A stretch of DNA of 64,000 nt from Lachnospiraceae bacterium (GTDB lineage Bacteria > Bacillota > Clostridia > Lachnospirales > Lachnospiraceae). Shown here piece by piece: positions 54,191 to 63,444 of the stretch. A program made the translations under genes and the position numbers. Under the pieces are notes generated by a model. The model made no database searches and was not told where the DNA came from. It was given only the letters and a program-made list of their open reading frames with translations. The DNA lies in contig JAGBCB010000014.1 of assembly GCA_017938145.1 (NCBI GenBank), forward strand, positions 20,262 to 84,261, in the 5' to 3' direction. How positions within the stretch are numbered: the first letter of the stretch is position 1; each line of letters begins with the position of its first letter.

Positions 54191-55342
54191 TTATCTTAAA
54201 AATGCCCCCGTATGGGTATCGGTTGCAAAGGTTACCGCATTATAAAGCACCAGAATATCGGTAACTCTGTACTGCATAATAAACTGGGAAATCGGCATAT
54301 TGAAATACCGGAAATCCACCAGATAAACCTTCTGATAATCGCCCAGTGTCAGCGGTGCAAAGCAATGGGAATAAGAATCCTTAATAATAAGCAGGGTTCC
54401 CTTACCCTCGCTGTTACTTGCAATTTCAGTCAGCGCGTGGTTGCCGTCCAGATAGTAGGAATACTTATCTTTCTGGCTTAAATATTCATCATTATATAAA
54501 CCGTTGAACTTTTCTGCCATATCCACCGTCATCTGAATTTTAGATGGTGTATTCGGCAGTGTCACGGTGTGCATGCTGTCTTTGCTAAGTTCCAGATTCA
54601 GCTTAGAATATACCGTACCAAGAAATTCATTGGAAACCTCGGTAAAGGTTGCATCTTCTAAAGCCGGAACTTCAAAACCCTTTGCTTCACAATATGCCTG
54701 ATATGCGTAAAATGCACCAAGACTGGTCCAGTGATGGTCGGTCTTGTAATAAATATACTCGTCGGCATGCTCCTTTAAGATATCCCGGACATCTACTGCA
54801 ACGCCTTCCGGCAAAGATGCGTACACCTCATCGATCATGCCGTTCTGGTCGAATCCTTCCGCAAAAGGAGGAAGCTTATCAAGCAACACCTCAGATGCGG
54901 TTGGAACCAGCATTACTTTTACGCTATCCTTACCAAGACGCTTGGTATAACGCTCCACAAACTGTATCAGGTATTCCTTACTCTTTGCGAGCATTTCAAA
55001 ATCTATTTCTGAATCTTCATGGCGCTCGATGAGGTAACCATCCTTGCCCATGTAAACTCCGTTAATATCCTGCTTGTTCAGTGCCATTTCGGTCATGGTC
55101 TTTAACTGAATCCACTCATCACGAAGGAAGAACTGGTCAGTAATGTACTTCTCGTAGTCCGACATAAACTTACCTTCAAAGAGATTTTCTACACTGAATT
55201 CCGGTGCGGAAGCCAATACACGATTCTCGTTTTCAGAGAAGGTACGGTCCGGCCAAACCATGGACACTGCGGTAAATCCGAACACCAAGAGCAAGAACAG
55301 GATGATTACGGACTTGGAATATTTTCTGTTTTCCATATTCAA
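54191..55342 (-). CDS. DHHW family exported protein
   Basis: 383 residues. N-terminal membrane anchor (VIILFLLLVFGFTAVSMVW), then a SGNH/AlgX-like domain; TDHHWTSLGAFYAYQAYC carries the DHHW motif with the catalytic His/Asp candidates, and LLIIKDSYSHCFAPLTLGDY supplies the Ser-containing block typical of the family. AlgX-like proteins O-acetylate polysaccharides at the cell surface using acetyl groups delivered by an MBOAT partner. The MBOAT gene ends 11 bases upstream, so together they form an acetylation pair. Confidence 0.9.
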   Translation of the reverse strand: MNMENRKYSKSVIILFLLLVFGFTAVSMVWPDRTFSENENRVLASAPEFSVENLFEGKFMSDYEKYITDQFFLRDEWIQLKTMTEMALNKQDINGVYMGKDGYLIERHEDSEIDFEMLAKSKEYLIQFVERYTKRLGKDSVKVMLVPTASEVLLDKLPPFAEGFDQNGMIDEVYASLPEGVAVDVRDILKEHADEYIYYKTDHHWTSLGAFYAYQAYCEAKGFEVPALEDATFTEVSNEFLGTVYSKLNLELSKDSMHTVTLPNTPSKIQMTVDMAEKFNGLYNDEYLSQKDKYSYYLDGNHALTEIASNSEGKGTLLIIKDSYSHCFAPLTLGDYQKVYLVDFRYFNMPISQFIMQYRVTDILVLYNAVTFATDTHTGAFLR

Positions 55343-55353
55343 TTCCCCCTATT

Positions 55354-56820
55354 CTAGAACCTGAAATATAAGAACGGGTTGTATGTTGCATCTACCAGAT
55401 ATGCGGTAGAAATAACAAACACTACTGCTACAAAGGCCAGCTGTAATACTGTGGAAACAGTACCTCCAAGCGTAATTCCCTTCTTTTCTGCAGCTTCATT
55501 GTCTGCTTTCTTTTTGCCTTCCAGCAGGTTCATAACCTTCATTGCCCACTGTCTTGGGTAAGGTGTGGATGCCAGTACAAGAATTACCAACATTACTGCA
55601 TAGCTGATAAGCAAGTACCAGGTTTCTCCGTTCGCGAACCCCGCTCCGGATAAACCGAACATCGCCTTTAAATACTGAATTACTCTTCCCATATCATCAA
55701 AGGCAAAGAGAGCCCAGCCTACCCATACAATAACCAGGGTGTACACATGGGAAAAGATTTTGTGTTTCTTTAAAAAGTCTAACCACAGGAACTTTTCTAA
55801 AATGAGGAACACACCGAAGTATACGCCCCACAAAAGGAAGTTCCAGCTGGCACCGTGCCAGATACCGGTAAGCAGCCAGACAACAGCAATGTTTCGGATT
55901 TGCTTCTTTAAGCCCTGACGGTTACCGCCCAGCGGAATATACACATAAGACCGGAACCAGCTGCCCAGGGAAATATGCCAACGTCTCCAGAACTCGGTAA
56001 TACTTCTGGAAACATACGGATAATTAAAGTTCTCAAGGAAATGGAAGCCCATCATCTTACCAAGACCAATGGCCATATCCGAGTAACCGGAGAAGTCAAA
56101 ATAAATTTGGAAAGCAAAGGCTGTAATACCAAGCCATGCCATTAGTACCGGCACTTCACCGACTCCGCGGGCACTAATCATGTCCCAGAGCAGACCGATA
56201 TTGTTTGCCAGTAATACCTTTTTGCCCACACCGGTCATAAAACGCATCACGCCGGTAGCAAAATCATCCATGGTTTCTTTTCTGCCTTCTAACTGCTCAG
56301 CCACCGTATTGTATGCTACAATAGGTCCGGCAATTAACTGCGGGAACAATGCCACATAGGCACCAAAGGAAATGATATTCTTTTGCGGAAGAGCATCACC
56401 GCGGTAAATATCAATGGTATAGGACATTGTCTGGAAGGTATAGAACGAAATACCAATCGGCAGTGCCAGCTCAAGGAGCGGAATTTCCACACCCGGAATC
56501 AGGTTTAAGTTGCCGATAATAAAGTCCGTATACTTAAAAAAGCCAAGCAGGGAAAGATTGATAATCATAGAAGATATCACAAACAGCTTTGCTTTTTTCA
56601 TTTCCCCTTTTTGCTTATATTTGTACACCAAAAGGCCGTGTGTGTAGTCTACAAGCGTAGAAAACAACATAATTACCACATACACCGGTTCACCCCAGGC
56701 ATAGAAAATAAGACTGGCAATAAATAAAATTGTATTTCTGATTTGTTTTGGTGCTATAAAATACAACAACAGCACAATCGGTAAAAACCGGAACATAAAT
56801 AAAATACTACTAAATACCAT
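55354..56820 (-). CDS. MBOAT family O-acyltransferase, AlgI/DltB type
   Basis: 488 residues with about ten to twelve helices. The conserved SITEFWRRWHISLGSWFRSY and VVWLLTGIWHGASWNFLLWG segments hold the catalytic His of MBOAT proteins. It moves acetyl groups across the membrane for use by the DHHW partner in polymer O-acetylation. It follows the sigma-factor partner gene by 11 bases and is probably in the ECF sigma operon. The polymer is not known, but a wall or capsule polysaccharide is likely. Confidence 0.93.
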   Translation of the reverse strand: MVFSSILFMFRFLPIVLLLYFIAPKQIRNTILFIASLIFYAWGEPVYVVIMLFSTLVDYTHGLLVYKYKQKGEMKKAKLFVISSMIINLSLLGFFKYTDFIIGNLNLIPGVEIPLLELALPIGISFYTFQTMSYTIDIYRGDALPQKNIISFGAYVALFPQLIAGPIVAYNTVAEQLEGRKETMDDFATGVMRFMTGVGKKVLLANNIGLLWDMISARGVGEVPVLMAWLGITAFAFQIYFDFSGYSDMAIGLGKMMGFHFLENFNYPYVSRSITEFWRRWHISLGSWFRSYVYIPLGGNRQGLKKQIRNIAVVWLLTGIWHGASWNFLLWGVYFGVFLILEKFLWLDFLKKHKIFSHVYTLVIVWVGWALFAFDDMGRVIQYLKAMFGLSGAGFANGETWYLLISYAVMLVILVLASTPYPRQWAMKVMNLLEGKKKADNEAAEKKGITLGGTVSTVLQLAFVAVVFVISTAYLVDATYNPFLYFRF

Positions 56821-56831
56821 ACTCTCACCTA

Positions 56832-57359
56832 TTACTTGATTTCAAGATTTGCTATATCGGTTAACACAAGCTCTGTGTATCCGTTATACTCTGATAAAGT
56901 TCCTGTTACAGAAAGCTGTACACCCGGTATAACCTCCTCACTGATTGGTTCCATCATATCCCACTTTATAGTAATGACACTATCTTCAGAAAGAAGCTTA
57001 ATTGTAACGCGTTTTTCTTCGAAATCAACGCTTTCTACCACACCGTCAATCGTTACGTTTTCTGCTTCAGGTCCTATTCTGAGCTGAGCCGCACCGCCGA
57101 GGTCATCTTCTGTCTCGGAGGTTAATGCAATACCGTAGTTTTCTGCAGACGGCATCGGAACCTTGCTTGGAACAGGTTCATTTCCGTTGCCGAGTACCAG
57201 GGAGCCAATACCTGCCAGACCAACACATACAGCAATCATAGCAGCAATTCTGGTAGCCTTAGCCACCCAATTTACTTTAACAACTCTTGTTTCTTTTTCT
57301 TCTGTATATACAGCGGCTTTTTCATAAATGCCCGCAATAAATTCTTCGTTGGATTTCAT
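56832..57359 (-). CDS. Putative anti-sigma-like membrane protein with OB-fold-like domain
   Basis: 175 residues. A cytoplasmic N-terminus of about 33 residues (MKSNEEFIAGIYEKAAVYTE), one membrane segment (AARIAAMIAVCVGLAGIGSL-like), then an outer domain of about 100 residues (NVTIDGVVESVDFEEKRVTI, PGVQLSVTGTLSEYNGYTEL) that looks like an OB fold. The short cytoplasmic part and its place 27 bases after the ECF sigma gene suggest an anti-sigma factor or a sensing partner, although I see no ZAS or RsgI motif. The function is therefore inferred from position. Confidence 0.65.
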   Translation of the reverse strand: MKSNEEFIAGIYEKAAVYTEEKETRVVKVNWVAKATRIAAMIAVCVGLAGIGSLVLGNGNEPVPSKVPMPSAENYGIALTSETEDDLGGAAQLRIGPEAENVTIDGVVESVDFEEKRVTIKLLSEDSVITIKWDMMEPISEEVIPGVQLSVTGTLSEYNGYTELVLTDIANLEIK

Positions 57360-57386
57360 ATTACTCTCTCTTCTTAAACTTTCGTT

Positions 57387-57935
57387 TTATCCCAATTTAC
57401 TTTGAAGTTTCAACAGCAACGCTTTTCTTGCCCTGTGGGCAAGAACCTTTGCCTGGGCTTCCGTCTTTCCCATGACCTTTGCCGCATCCTTCAATTTCAT
57501 TCCCTCTAATTCTGTCAAAACCAGGATTCTCTGGTACTCTTCTTTTAACCCGTCCAGAGCCCGGTATAATTCTTCTTTTCCTTCCTGTTCTAATAAGTGA
57601 ACCTCAGGACTTTGGTCACCGGACATGGCGGTTTCTTCTTCCTGATAAAAGTCTGTCAGAACTTCCCGGTTACTTTTTCTTACATAGTCCACCGCTTTAT
57701 GATGTCCTATGGTGTACAGGTAAGTTTTAAAAGATGCCTTCCCCGGCACAAAACGCTCTTTATGGACATATACTTCCACAAAGGCGTCCTGCGCCAGGTC
57801 TTCGGCAATCGTTATATTCTTAATTATTTTATTCAAATAGTAGATTAACCCGTCTTTATAGCGGATAACCAGACGTTCAAAGCCTGCATTATCGCCCGCA
57901 AGAAATACGGAATAATCCTTTTCGTCTTCTAACAT
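57387..57935 (-). CDS. ECF-type RNA polymerase sigma factor
   Basis: 182 residues. Region 2: FERLVIRYKDGLIYYLNKII, AEDLAQDAFVEVYVH, SFKTYLYTIGHHKAVDYVRK. Region 4: YQRILVLTELEGMKLKDAAK and VMGKTEAQAKVLAHRARKAL, the helix-turn-helix for the -35 element. It heads the operon with the membrane partner, MBOAT and DHHW genes, which suggests that surface stress controls polymer acetylation. GGAGG lies before the ATG. Its own promoter may be TTGCGG-18-TATGAT upstream, seen weakly. Confidence 0.93.
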   Translation of the reverse strand: MLEDEKDYSVFLAGDNAGFERLVIRYKDGLIYYLNKIIKNITIAEDLAQDAFVEVYVHKERFVPGKASFKTYLYTIGHHKAVDYVRKSNREVLTDFYQEEETAMSGDQSPEVHLLEQEGKEELYRALDGLKEEYQRILVLTELEGMKLKDAAKVMGKTEAQAKVLAHRARKALLLKLQSKLG

Positions 57936-58049
57936 GGCGGTCCTCCGTCAATCACTAATGCTATAAGTAACCAATTACCTTATATCATATCATAATTCGA
58001 CAGGAAACCGCAAGTGGTCATATCTGGTTGTTACTGTTTTGTAACCAAA

Positions 58050-59213
58050 TTATTCCCAGATACCGAGATAGCTCTGAAGTGCATAGATTGCATTCATGTT
58101 CATGCTCTCGTAATAAGCTGCAAGCTCCTCATCGTTGGTAATGCCCCATTCTTCCGGATTGTCTACCGCACCGCCAAGGATGGAGAAACATACATAGTCA
58201 CCAACCTGGGCAACTGCTGCAGTCTTTACTCTTGCTTCGTTCATTGGGTACTGTAAAGCTTCTTCTGCTAAATATGTCTTATAGTCCTGTAATGCCTTTA
58301 ATACATTTTCTGCATTTCCTTCGGATGGGTCTACTAAAATTAAAGTATCTACATTTGCGGAAATCATCGGAACTTCAATAATGATATCATCTACCCATGC
58401 TGCATCAATCTTTAATACGTCTTTAAGATAGGTTTCAAGATAAGCTTCATCCTGATGAACCTTTACGTTTGGATAGTAAGTATTGCCGTACCCCTTTACA
58501 ATTTCGTTACGCATCTTATCAAACTCAGTCCAAGGAGTTACTGTGATTTCGCCGCTTACTACGGCTGCAATCATCTGCTTAACCTGCTCATTTGCATCGG
58601 CGTAAGTCTGAATCTGGGTTGCTTCATCTACTTCCCAAAGGTCGCCTACAAAGCCGGTGAAAATCATGTAGCATACATAGTCACCGATGGTTGCAACTAA
58701 AGCAGCCTGACGCTGGGTCATTGTGGAAGGATACTGGAAAGTATCTGCAATCTGTGCCTGCTTATAGTTTTCCATTGCATTCTGTACATTTTCTAAGTTA
58801 CCTTCTGTTGGATGAATCATAATGAACTTATCTGCGCCAAAGGACATCATCGGAACTTCTACATAAGCCGCATCATACCAGGAAGCATCCAGGCCTAAGG
58901 TATCCTTCATGTATGCTTCGTCACTCTGCATCTGCATATCAGGCACATAGGATGCACCAAAAGTTTCCTTTAAGAACTGAGCCACATTCTGAATCATCTG
59001 GTTGTGGTCTACTGTTTCTACAGGAGTTTCTGTAGGAGCCGGAGTAGAAGGACCATCGCCTCTTTCATCGGAGGAAGGAGCTTCTGTCGGAGCTACTGTT
59101 ACGGTAGGGGTTGGGGTTGTGTTGTTTTCTTCGTTATTCTTGTTACCGCATGCTGCTAACATGGAAACCGCTGCAAGCATTGCTACTGTTGTTACTAAGT
59201 ACTTCTTCTTCAT
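58050..59213 (-). CDS. Lipoprotein with two DUF4358 domains
   Basis: 387 residues from the ATG at 59213 (AAGGAG nine bases before it); longer frames add 55 unrelated residues. Lipobox MLAACG, then a Thr/Pro/Glu linker. Two similar domains follow: MIQNVAQFLKETFGASYVPD with IGDYVCYMIFTG, and MRNEIVKGYGNTYYPNVKVH with VGDYVCFSILGG. This is the DUF4358 family, common in Lachnospiraceae. It probably acts outside the membrane. A candidate ECF-type promoter (TGTAAC-16-CGAA) lies upstream, which could place it in the ECF regulon. Confidence 0.82.
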   Translation of the reverse strand: MKKKYLVTTVAMLAAVSMLAACGNKNNEENNTTPTPTVTVAPTEAPSSDERGDGPSTPAPTETPVETVDHNQMIQNVAQFLKETFGASYVPDMQMQSDEAYMKDTLGLDASWYDAAYVEVPMMSFGADKFIMIHPTEGNLENVQNAMENYKQAQIADTFQYPSTMTQRQAALVATIGDYVCYMIFTGFVGDLWEVDEATQIQTYADANEQVKQMIAAVVSGEITVTPWTEFDKMRNEIVKGYGNTYYPNVKVHQDEAYLETYLKDVLKIDAAWVDDIIIEVPMISANVDTLILVDPSEGNAENVLKALQDYKTYLAEEALQYPMNEARVKTAAVAQVGDYVCFSILGGAVDNPEEWGITNDEELAAYYESMNMNAIYALQSYLGIWE

Positions 59214-59296
59214 TATTTTTATCTCCTTTTTTCTTATACCGGAGGTGCTTGTATCATACCACCGGAGTGTTTTTGTTTTTTTGCTTACATCCCTTA

Positions 59297-59322
59297 TTCG
59301 CACAAAAAAGAAAAAGGTTACA
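59297..59322 (-). promoter_or_regulatory. Candidate ECF-type promoter before the DUF4358 gene
   Basis: TGTAAC at 59322-59317 and CGAA at 59300-59297 with 16 bases between on the minus strand, about 84 bases before the start. It is only a pattern match to known ECF sites, so weak. Confidence 0.3.
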
Positions 59323-59358
59323 CTTAAAATAAAATTTTTTTTGATATTTATTTTTTTG

Positions 59359-59387
59359 TTGAAACCTACCCTCGGCAAGCTTATAAT
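59359..59387 (+). promoter_or_regulatory. Promoter of the YitT gene
   Basis: TTGAAA (59359-59364), 17-base spacer, perfect TATAAT (59382-59387), 31 bases before the GTG start. Confidence 0.75.
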
Positions 59388-59418
59388 GTGAATAGAAAAA
59401 TAACGGGAGGATACATCC

Positions 59419-60270
59419 GTGAAAGAGAAAATAAAAGAATATGTTTTACTGACTGTCGGAACATTGTTTGTCGTTGTCGGCGTATACTTTTTTAAATTTC
59501 CGAATAACTATGCTATCGGCGGCGTTACCGGCCTCGCCATGATTGTCAGCAATCTGCTGGGAGGTGCCATCAGTTCCGCTACTCTGGTTACCATTGTTAA
59601 TACCATCCTGCTGGTCATCGGACTTATCGTCCTTGGAAAAGAATTCAGTATCAAAACCATTTACGGAAGTTTTTTGTTATCCGGTACCCTGCAGCTTTTG
59701 GAAGTGATTTATCCGATGGATGCTCCATTTACCACGGAGCCCGTTTTAGAGCTTGCCTTTGCCGTCGGATTTCCGGCCATCGGCGCTGCGATTTTATTTA
59801 ACAGCGGAGGTTCCACCGGCGGCACCGACATCGTTGCCATGATATTAAAAAAATATTCTTCCTTTGATATAGGACAGGCGTTATTTTCCACCGACGTATT
59901 TCTTACACTGCTTGCCTTTCCTACCTTCGGTATGCAGACCGGTTTACTTTCTTTCCTGGGTCTTGTCTTAAAATCTACCGTAGTGGATTCCGCTATTGAA
60001 AGCATGAACCTTCACAAATACTTTACAGTTATCTGTGATGACGCCGAATCCATTAACCGCTACATCGTTAAGGAACTCCGTCGTTCTGCTACCGTATGCG
60101 ATGCCACCGGTGCCTTTTCCGGCCAGAACAAAAAAATAGTGCTTACCGTATTAAACCGTGCACAGGCTGTGCAGTTACGCCAGTTTATTAAAAATGAACA
60201 GCCAACCGCTTTTATTCTCATTACCAATACCAGTGAAATTATCGGCCGCGGCTTCCGTGGTACCAATTAA
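59419..60270 (+). CDS. YitT family membrane protein
   Basis: 283 residues with a GTG start after GGGAGG. About five or six helices (YVLLTVGTLFVVVGVYFFKF at the start, GGVTGLAMIVSNLLGG, VGFPAIGAAILFNSGGSTGG) and a C-terminal DUF2179 soluble domain (SINRYIVKELRRSATVCDAT, RQFIKNEQPTAFILITNTSE). This matches the YitT (DUF161/DUF2179) family, whose transport role is not clear. Ends at a two-way terminator. Confidence 0.93.
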   Translation: MKEKIKEYVLLTVGTLFVVVGVYFFKFPNNYAIGGVTGLAMIVSNLLGGAISSATLVTIVNTILLVIGLIVLGKEFSIKTIYGSFLLSGTLQLLEVIYPMDAPFTTEPVLELAFAVGFPAIGAAILFNSGGSTGGTDIVAMILKKYSSFDIGQALFSTDVFLTLLAFPTFGMQTGLLSFLGLVLKSTVVDSAIESMNLHKYFTVICDDAESINRYIVKELRRSATVCDATGAFSGQNKKIVLTVLNRAQAVQLRQFIKNEQPTAFILITNTSEIIGRGFRGTN

Positions 60271-60273
60271 ACA

Positions 60274-60304
60274 AAAAGGATTGCCCCAACGGAGCAATCC
60301 TTTT
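60274..60304. terminator. Bidirectional terminator between YitT and VanZ genes
   Basis: AAAAGGATTGC/GCAATCCTTTT stem with T-runs on both strands, between convergent genes. Confidence 0.85.
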
Positions 60305-60309
60305 CTTAT

Positions 60310-61188
60310 TTATATTCTTCTTCCGTAATAGTCCTTTTCGATTTCGGAACCATCAAAATTCTTTCCGGTGGTTTTTTGGAACAATGCATTAAATATTACA
60401 AACAGCAGCATTCCGATGAGGCCTCCCAAAAACGAGAAAATAATGTCATCCATATCAAAAGAATTAAACTTTAAAAGGTACTGCAGCATTTCCACAATAA
60501 CCGGAAGCACCAGTACCAGCCCCAAACGAAGCAGACTGTGAATTTTTCTTCCTGCCATGGCAGCAAAGAAGCCGTATGGAAGAAACATACCAATACGCTC
60601 TGCCACAAACCGGATCATGCGTTCCGCCGGAACCGTGTCGGAAATCACCCCGTCAACATAAGCGGCAAAGGTGGCAAACGGAATAAACTGAGCGGAAATT
60701 TCTGTTTTTGGAATGCGGCTGTATGCCACAAACCAGTAAACCAGCACACCAAAATATGCTACATAAAAGAATATTGCAGCTTTTTTATAAAAGGAAGAAA
60801 ACTGAGGAAGTGCAGAGCCTCCTTCTGCCCAGGTAAACAGGCACCCATACACTACAGGCACCAGCCATGCCAGAAAACATCCTACAAACACAGTAGTACT
60901 ATCCGGAAGAATTTCTCCCGAAAGATGCGGCAACAAAAGGCCGACACCTCCGTTACAAAGGCAAGGGAACAATAGATACGGAAAAACTTCTTCTAACTCT
61001 CCCGTAAGTGCATGCACAGCAATTCCGCCAAGCAGGATACAAAGACCTGCCAGCAAAAGTGCAAGCCAGCCTCCATCCAAACAATAAAAAACAAAAAACT
61101 GTATTGCAGTAACCAACAGACTAATTAAAACAATCCATAATGTCTTGCTGGATTCTATTTGATTTCCCAGTACATTTCTGCGATTCAT
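60310..61188 (-). CDS. VanZ family membrane protein
   Basis: 292 residues from the ATG at 61188 (GGAAAGG before it). N-terminal helices are followed by a VanZ domain: MFLPYGFFAAMAGRKIHSLL, LVLVLPVIVEMLQYLLKF, and FDMDDIIFSFLGGLIGMLLF. VanZ proteins raise resistance to teicoplanin in some bacteria, but most members have no proven role. About 150 N-terminal residues with five hydrophobic stretches come before the domain, longer than classical VanZ. Confidence 0.88.
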   Translation of the reverse strand: MNRRNVLGNQIESSKTLWIVLISLLVTAIQFFVFYCLDGGWLALLLAGLCILLGGIAVHALTGELEEVFPYLLFPCLCNGGVGLLLPHLSGEILPDSTTVFVGCFLAWLVPVVYGCLFTWAEGGSALPQFSSFYKKAAIFFYVAYFGVLVYWFVAYSRIPKTEISAQFIPFATFAAYVDGVISDTVPAERMIRFVAERIGMFLPYGFFAAMAGRKIHSLLRLGLVLVLPVIVEMLQYLLKFNSFDMDDIIFSFLGGLIGMLLFVIFNALFQKTTGKNFDGSEIEKDYYGRRI

Positions 61189-61311
61189 TCTATTACCTTT
61201 CCGTAATTCACTGCCACATTCTACAGCAGAAGAATTATCCCGACAAATTAACCGATACACAATAATCATACCGAATCCTACCGTATCTGTCAACTGTTAC
61301 GGGGATATTCC

Positions 61312-61536
61312 TTATTTATCAAAAGCAGGGTTAATCATATAGAAGTTTCTGCTGTCCAATCGCTCCTGTACACTGCGCAGTGCTTCACCAAATCTCTGAT
61401 AATGCACAATTTCACGCTCTCTAAGGAAGCGGATAGGATCACAAACCTCAGGGTCCTTAATCAGGCGGAGAATATTATCATAGGTAGTTCTTGCCTTCTG
61501 CTCTGCTACAACAAACAAGAACAACATTATTGACAT
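61312..61536 (-). pseudogene. cotJC: 3' fragment of a CotJC-type Mn-catalase spore-coat gene
   Basis: From about residue 11 the protein reads AEQKARTTYDNILRLIKDPE, then LREREIVHYQRFGEALRSVQ, the C-terminal part of Mn-catalase/CotJC proteins, which should be about 190-200 residues. The start here (MSIMLFLFVV) has no family likeness. So the N-terminal two thirds, with the metal-binding Glu and His residues of the first half, are missing. The break falls near 61505, about 135 bases from the end of a large serine recombinase gene. It is probably one side of a gene interrupted by an integrated element whose other half lies beyond the right edge. Confidence 0.85.
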
Positions 61537-61641
61537 ATTTTGTTAATCATATCTAATATTTTTCCATATTTTAGCGCATTGTTTCCATTTACTGTAAGCA
61601 AAATGTAAATTTACACCATGTAAATATCAGGATATTATTGT

Positions 61642-63213
61642 TTAAAAATTCCAGTGAATTTCAACCGGGACATCTTTTGTTCCCGGGATGCGTTTACCAA
61701 CAGACACATAATCAATGAGTGTTTCCACCATCTCGCGCGTAAGATGTTCTAAGTTGGTATACTGCTCAATCAATTCTCGACGATTATCCCCTTTCTTTAT
61801 TTTTTCTTCAATTTCTACCAGTTTTTTCTGACCTTCAGCAATAGCATTTTCCAACCGGGTTCGTTCTGATGTAAACTCCTCTGACATCTCCAAAAAATCG
61901 TTTTCAGAAAGCACGCCTTTCACTTTATCTAAATACAATTCTCGGATTCCCCGGGAGTATTCCTTAACCTTTTTTTCATAGGTAGCAATATCCGCAAGAA
62001 GTCGTCGTTTCTGCCCTAACAGATTATCTGAAAACTCTATATTCAGCTCCAACTCATCTTTGTCTAAATACTCGGCAGCAAAACGATTCAGTTCATTGAT
62101 AACAATTCTCTCCAATTTATCAACGGAGATAAAAGAGCCGATACAAGCATCTTTTGCAACATGCCTATTAGAACATTTTAAGTAATGCTTGCTTCCACGC
62201 TGAGGAGCTGATTTTGATGAACGCATCGTATATCCGCAATTTGCACATCGTGCTTTTCTTGCAAACAGTCCGATTGTGCCATCGCTAAATGGTCTCGCCT
62301 TCTCTCTGAGTATTTCCTGAACTCGTTCCCATAACTCACGATCAATGATTGCCTCATGCGTTCCCTCAACAATGTACCATTGATTTTTAGGCCGGGGCTT
62401 ACACTGCTTAGTTTTATAGGAAACACTACCGTATTTTCCCTGGACCATATTGCCGATATAAATCTCATTAATCAGCATATCTGCAATAGCAGAATATTTC
62501 CACAGTGTACTGTTTCGTGATTTCGGCTGCTGATATCGTAATCCATGCAACCTCTTATATTCAGTTGGATTAGGGATTCCTCTGTCATTAAGCATACGTG
62601 CAATAGTCGTTTTGCCATAACCTTGAGAGAACAAAGTAAATACTTCACGTACAACTTCTGCAGCTTCTTCATCAATAATCAAATGCCCCTTGCGGTCTGG
62701 ATCTTTTTTGTATCCGTAAAGCGCAAATGCACCGATATGATAACCATTAACACGCCTGTTAGTTAACACACTGCGGATATTATCAGACATATCTTCTAAA
62801 TACCACTCATTAACAAGTCCATTAATCTGCCGGGATTTTTTGTTTCCTTTGTTTGCTGTATCGGCGTTGTCCACAATACTGATAAAACGAATTCCCCAAA
62901 TAGGAAATAGCCCATGGATATACTTTTCTACCAGTTCCAATTCACGAGTAAAACGCGACTGGGTCTTACACAGAACAATATCAAATCTGTGTGCTTCCGC
63001 ATCTTTCAGCAAACGATTAAATTCCGGCCGACGCCGGTCTGCTCCGGCATAGTCATCATCGCTATAAATGTTGTATAGTTCCCACCCTTGGTCCATAGCA
63101 TATTGCAAGAGCATCGTTTTTTGATTTTGTATGCTATTACTATCATCAGTGGCAGATTGCTTGTTCCTATCTTCTTCAGATAAGCGGCAATAAATTGCTA
63201 CTTTCATATTCAT
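61642..63213 (-). CDS. Large serine recombinase
   Basis: 523 residues. Resolvase N-domain with VAIYCRLSEEDR (catalytic Ser in the CRLS motif) and QSRFTRELELVEKYI, recombinase domain (GFALYGYKKDPDRKGH-like, ARMLNDRGIPNPT), zinc ribbon with CANCGYTMRSS, and a coiled coil before the C-terminus. This is the large-serine-integrase class of phages and Tn4451/Tn916-like elements, which can insert and excise DNA with no need for host repair. It lies next to the broken cotJC fragment, at the expected end of an integrated element. ATG at 63213 after GGAG. Confidence 0.95.
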   Translation of the reverse strand: MNMKVAIYCRLSEEDRNKQSATDDSNSIQNQKTMLLQYAMDQGWELYNIYSDDDYAGADRRRPEFNRLLKDAEAHRFDIVLCKTQSRFTRELELVEKYIHGLFPIWGIRFISIVDNADTANKGNKKSRQINGLVNEWYLEDMSDNIRSVLTNRRVNGYHIGAFALYGYKKDPDRKGHLIIDEEAAEVVREVFTLFSQGYGKTTIARMLNDRGIPNPTEYKRLHGLRYQQPKSRNSTLWKYSAIADMLINEIYIGNMVQGKYGSVSYKTKQCKPRPKNQWYIVEGTHEAIIDRELWERVQEILREKARPFSDGTIGLFARKARCANCGYTMRSSKSAPQRGSKHYLKCSNRHVAKDACIGSFISVDKLERIVINELNRFAAEYLDKDELELNIEFSDNLLGQKRRLLADIATYEKKVKEYSRGIRELYLDKVKGVLSENDFLEMSEEFTSERTRLENAIAEGQKKLVEIEEKIKKGDNRRELIEQYTNLEHLTREMVETLIDYVSVGKRIPGTKDVPVEIHWNF

Positions 63214-63238
63214 ATTCTTATCTCCTTCACGAGATAGA

Positions 63239-63283
63239 ACAAGCCATTTCTGTTTTTATCGTACCACAACAGAAACGGCTTGT
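63239..63283. repeat. 16-bp inverted repeat between the small ORF and the recombinase
   Basis: ACAAGCCATTTCTGTT and AACAGAAACGGCTTGT, one mismatch that pairs as G-U in RNA. It has no T-run; it may be a control hairpin or a binding site. Confidence 0.6.
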
Positions 63284-63285
63284 CA

Positions 63286-63444
63286 TTACTTTTTAGATAT
63301 GTTTACTACCTTTCCTTTCTCCACTTTAATTATCATTTCCGTCCACAATTTGGTTAATTGCACCTTAGATGGTGTACTTTTACCATCTTTAAAAACATTG
63401 CTACACATAACAGTAGGTTCTTGCGCTTTTTCCATCGTTCTCAT
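63286..63444 (-). CDS. Small protein encoded upstream of the recombinase
   Basis: 52 residues from the ATG at 63444 or 49 from the ATG at 63435; AAAGGAG precedes. It reads EKAQEPTVMCSNVFKDGKST and continues TPSKVQLTKLWTEMIIKVEK, ending VVNISKK. Short proteins like this with a DGK(S/T) and a KxW motif occur just before serine recombinases in clostridial elements; role unknown, perhaps in control of direction. It is 73 bases upstream of the recombinase start with the hairpin between. Confidence 0.6.
   Translation of the reverse strand: MRTMEKAQEPTVMCSNVFKDGKSTPSKVQLTKLWTEMIIKVEKGKVVNISKK

Noticed and set aside
62178-62675. Extra minus-strand frames inside the recombinase gene
   Set aside because: Out-of-frame shadows of a complete, well-recognised recombinase.
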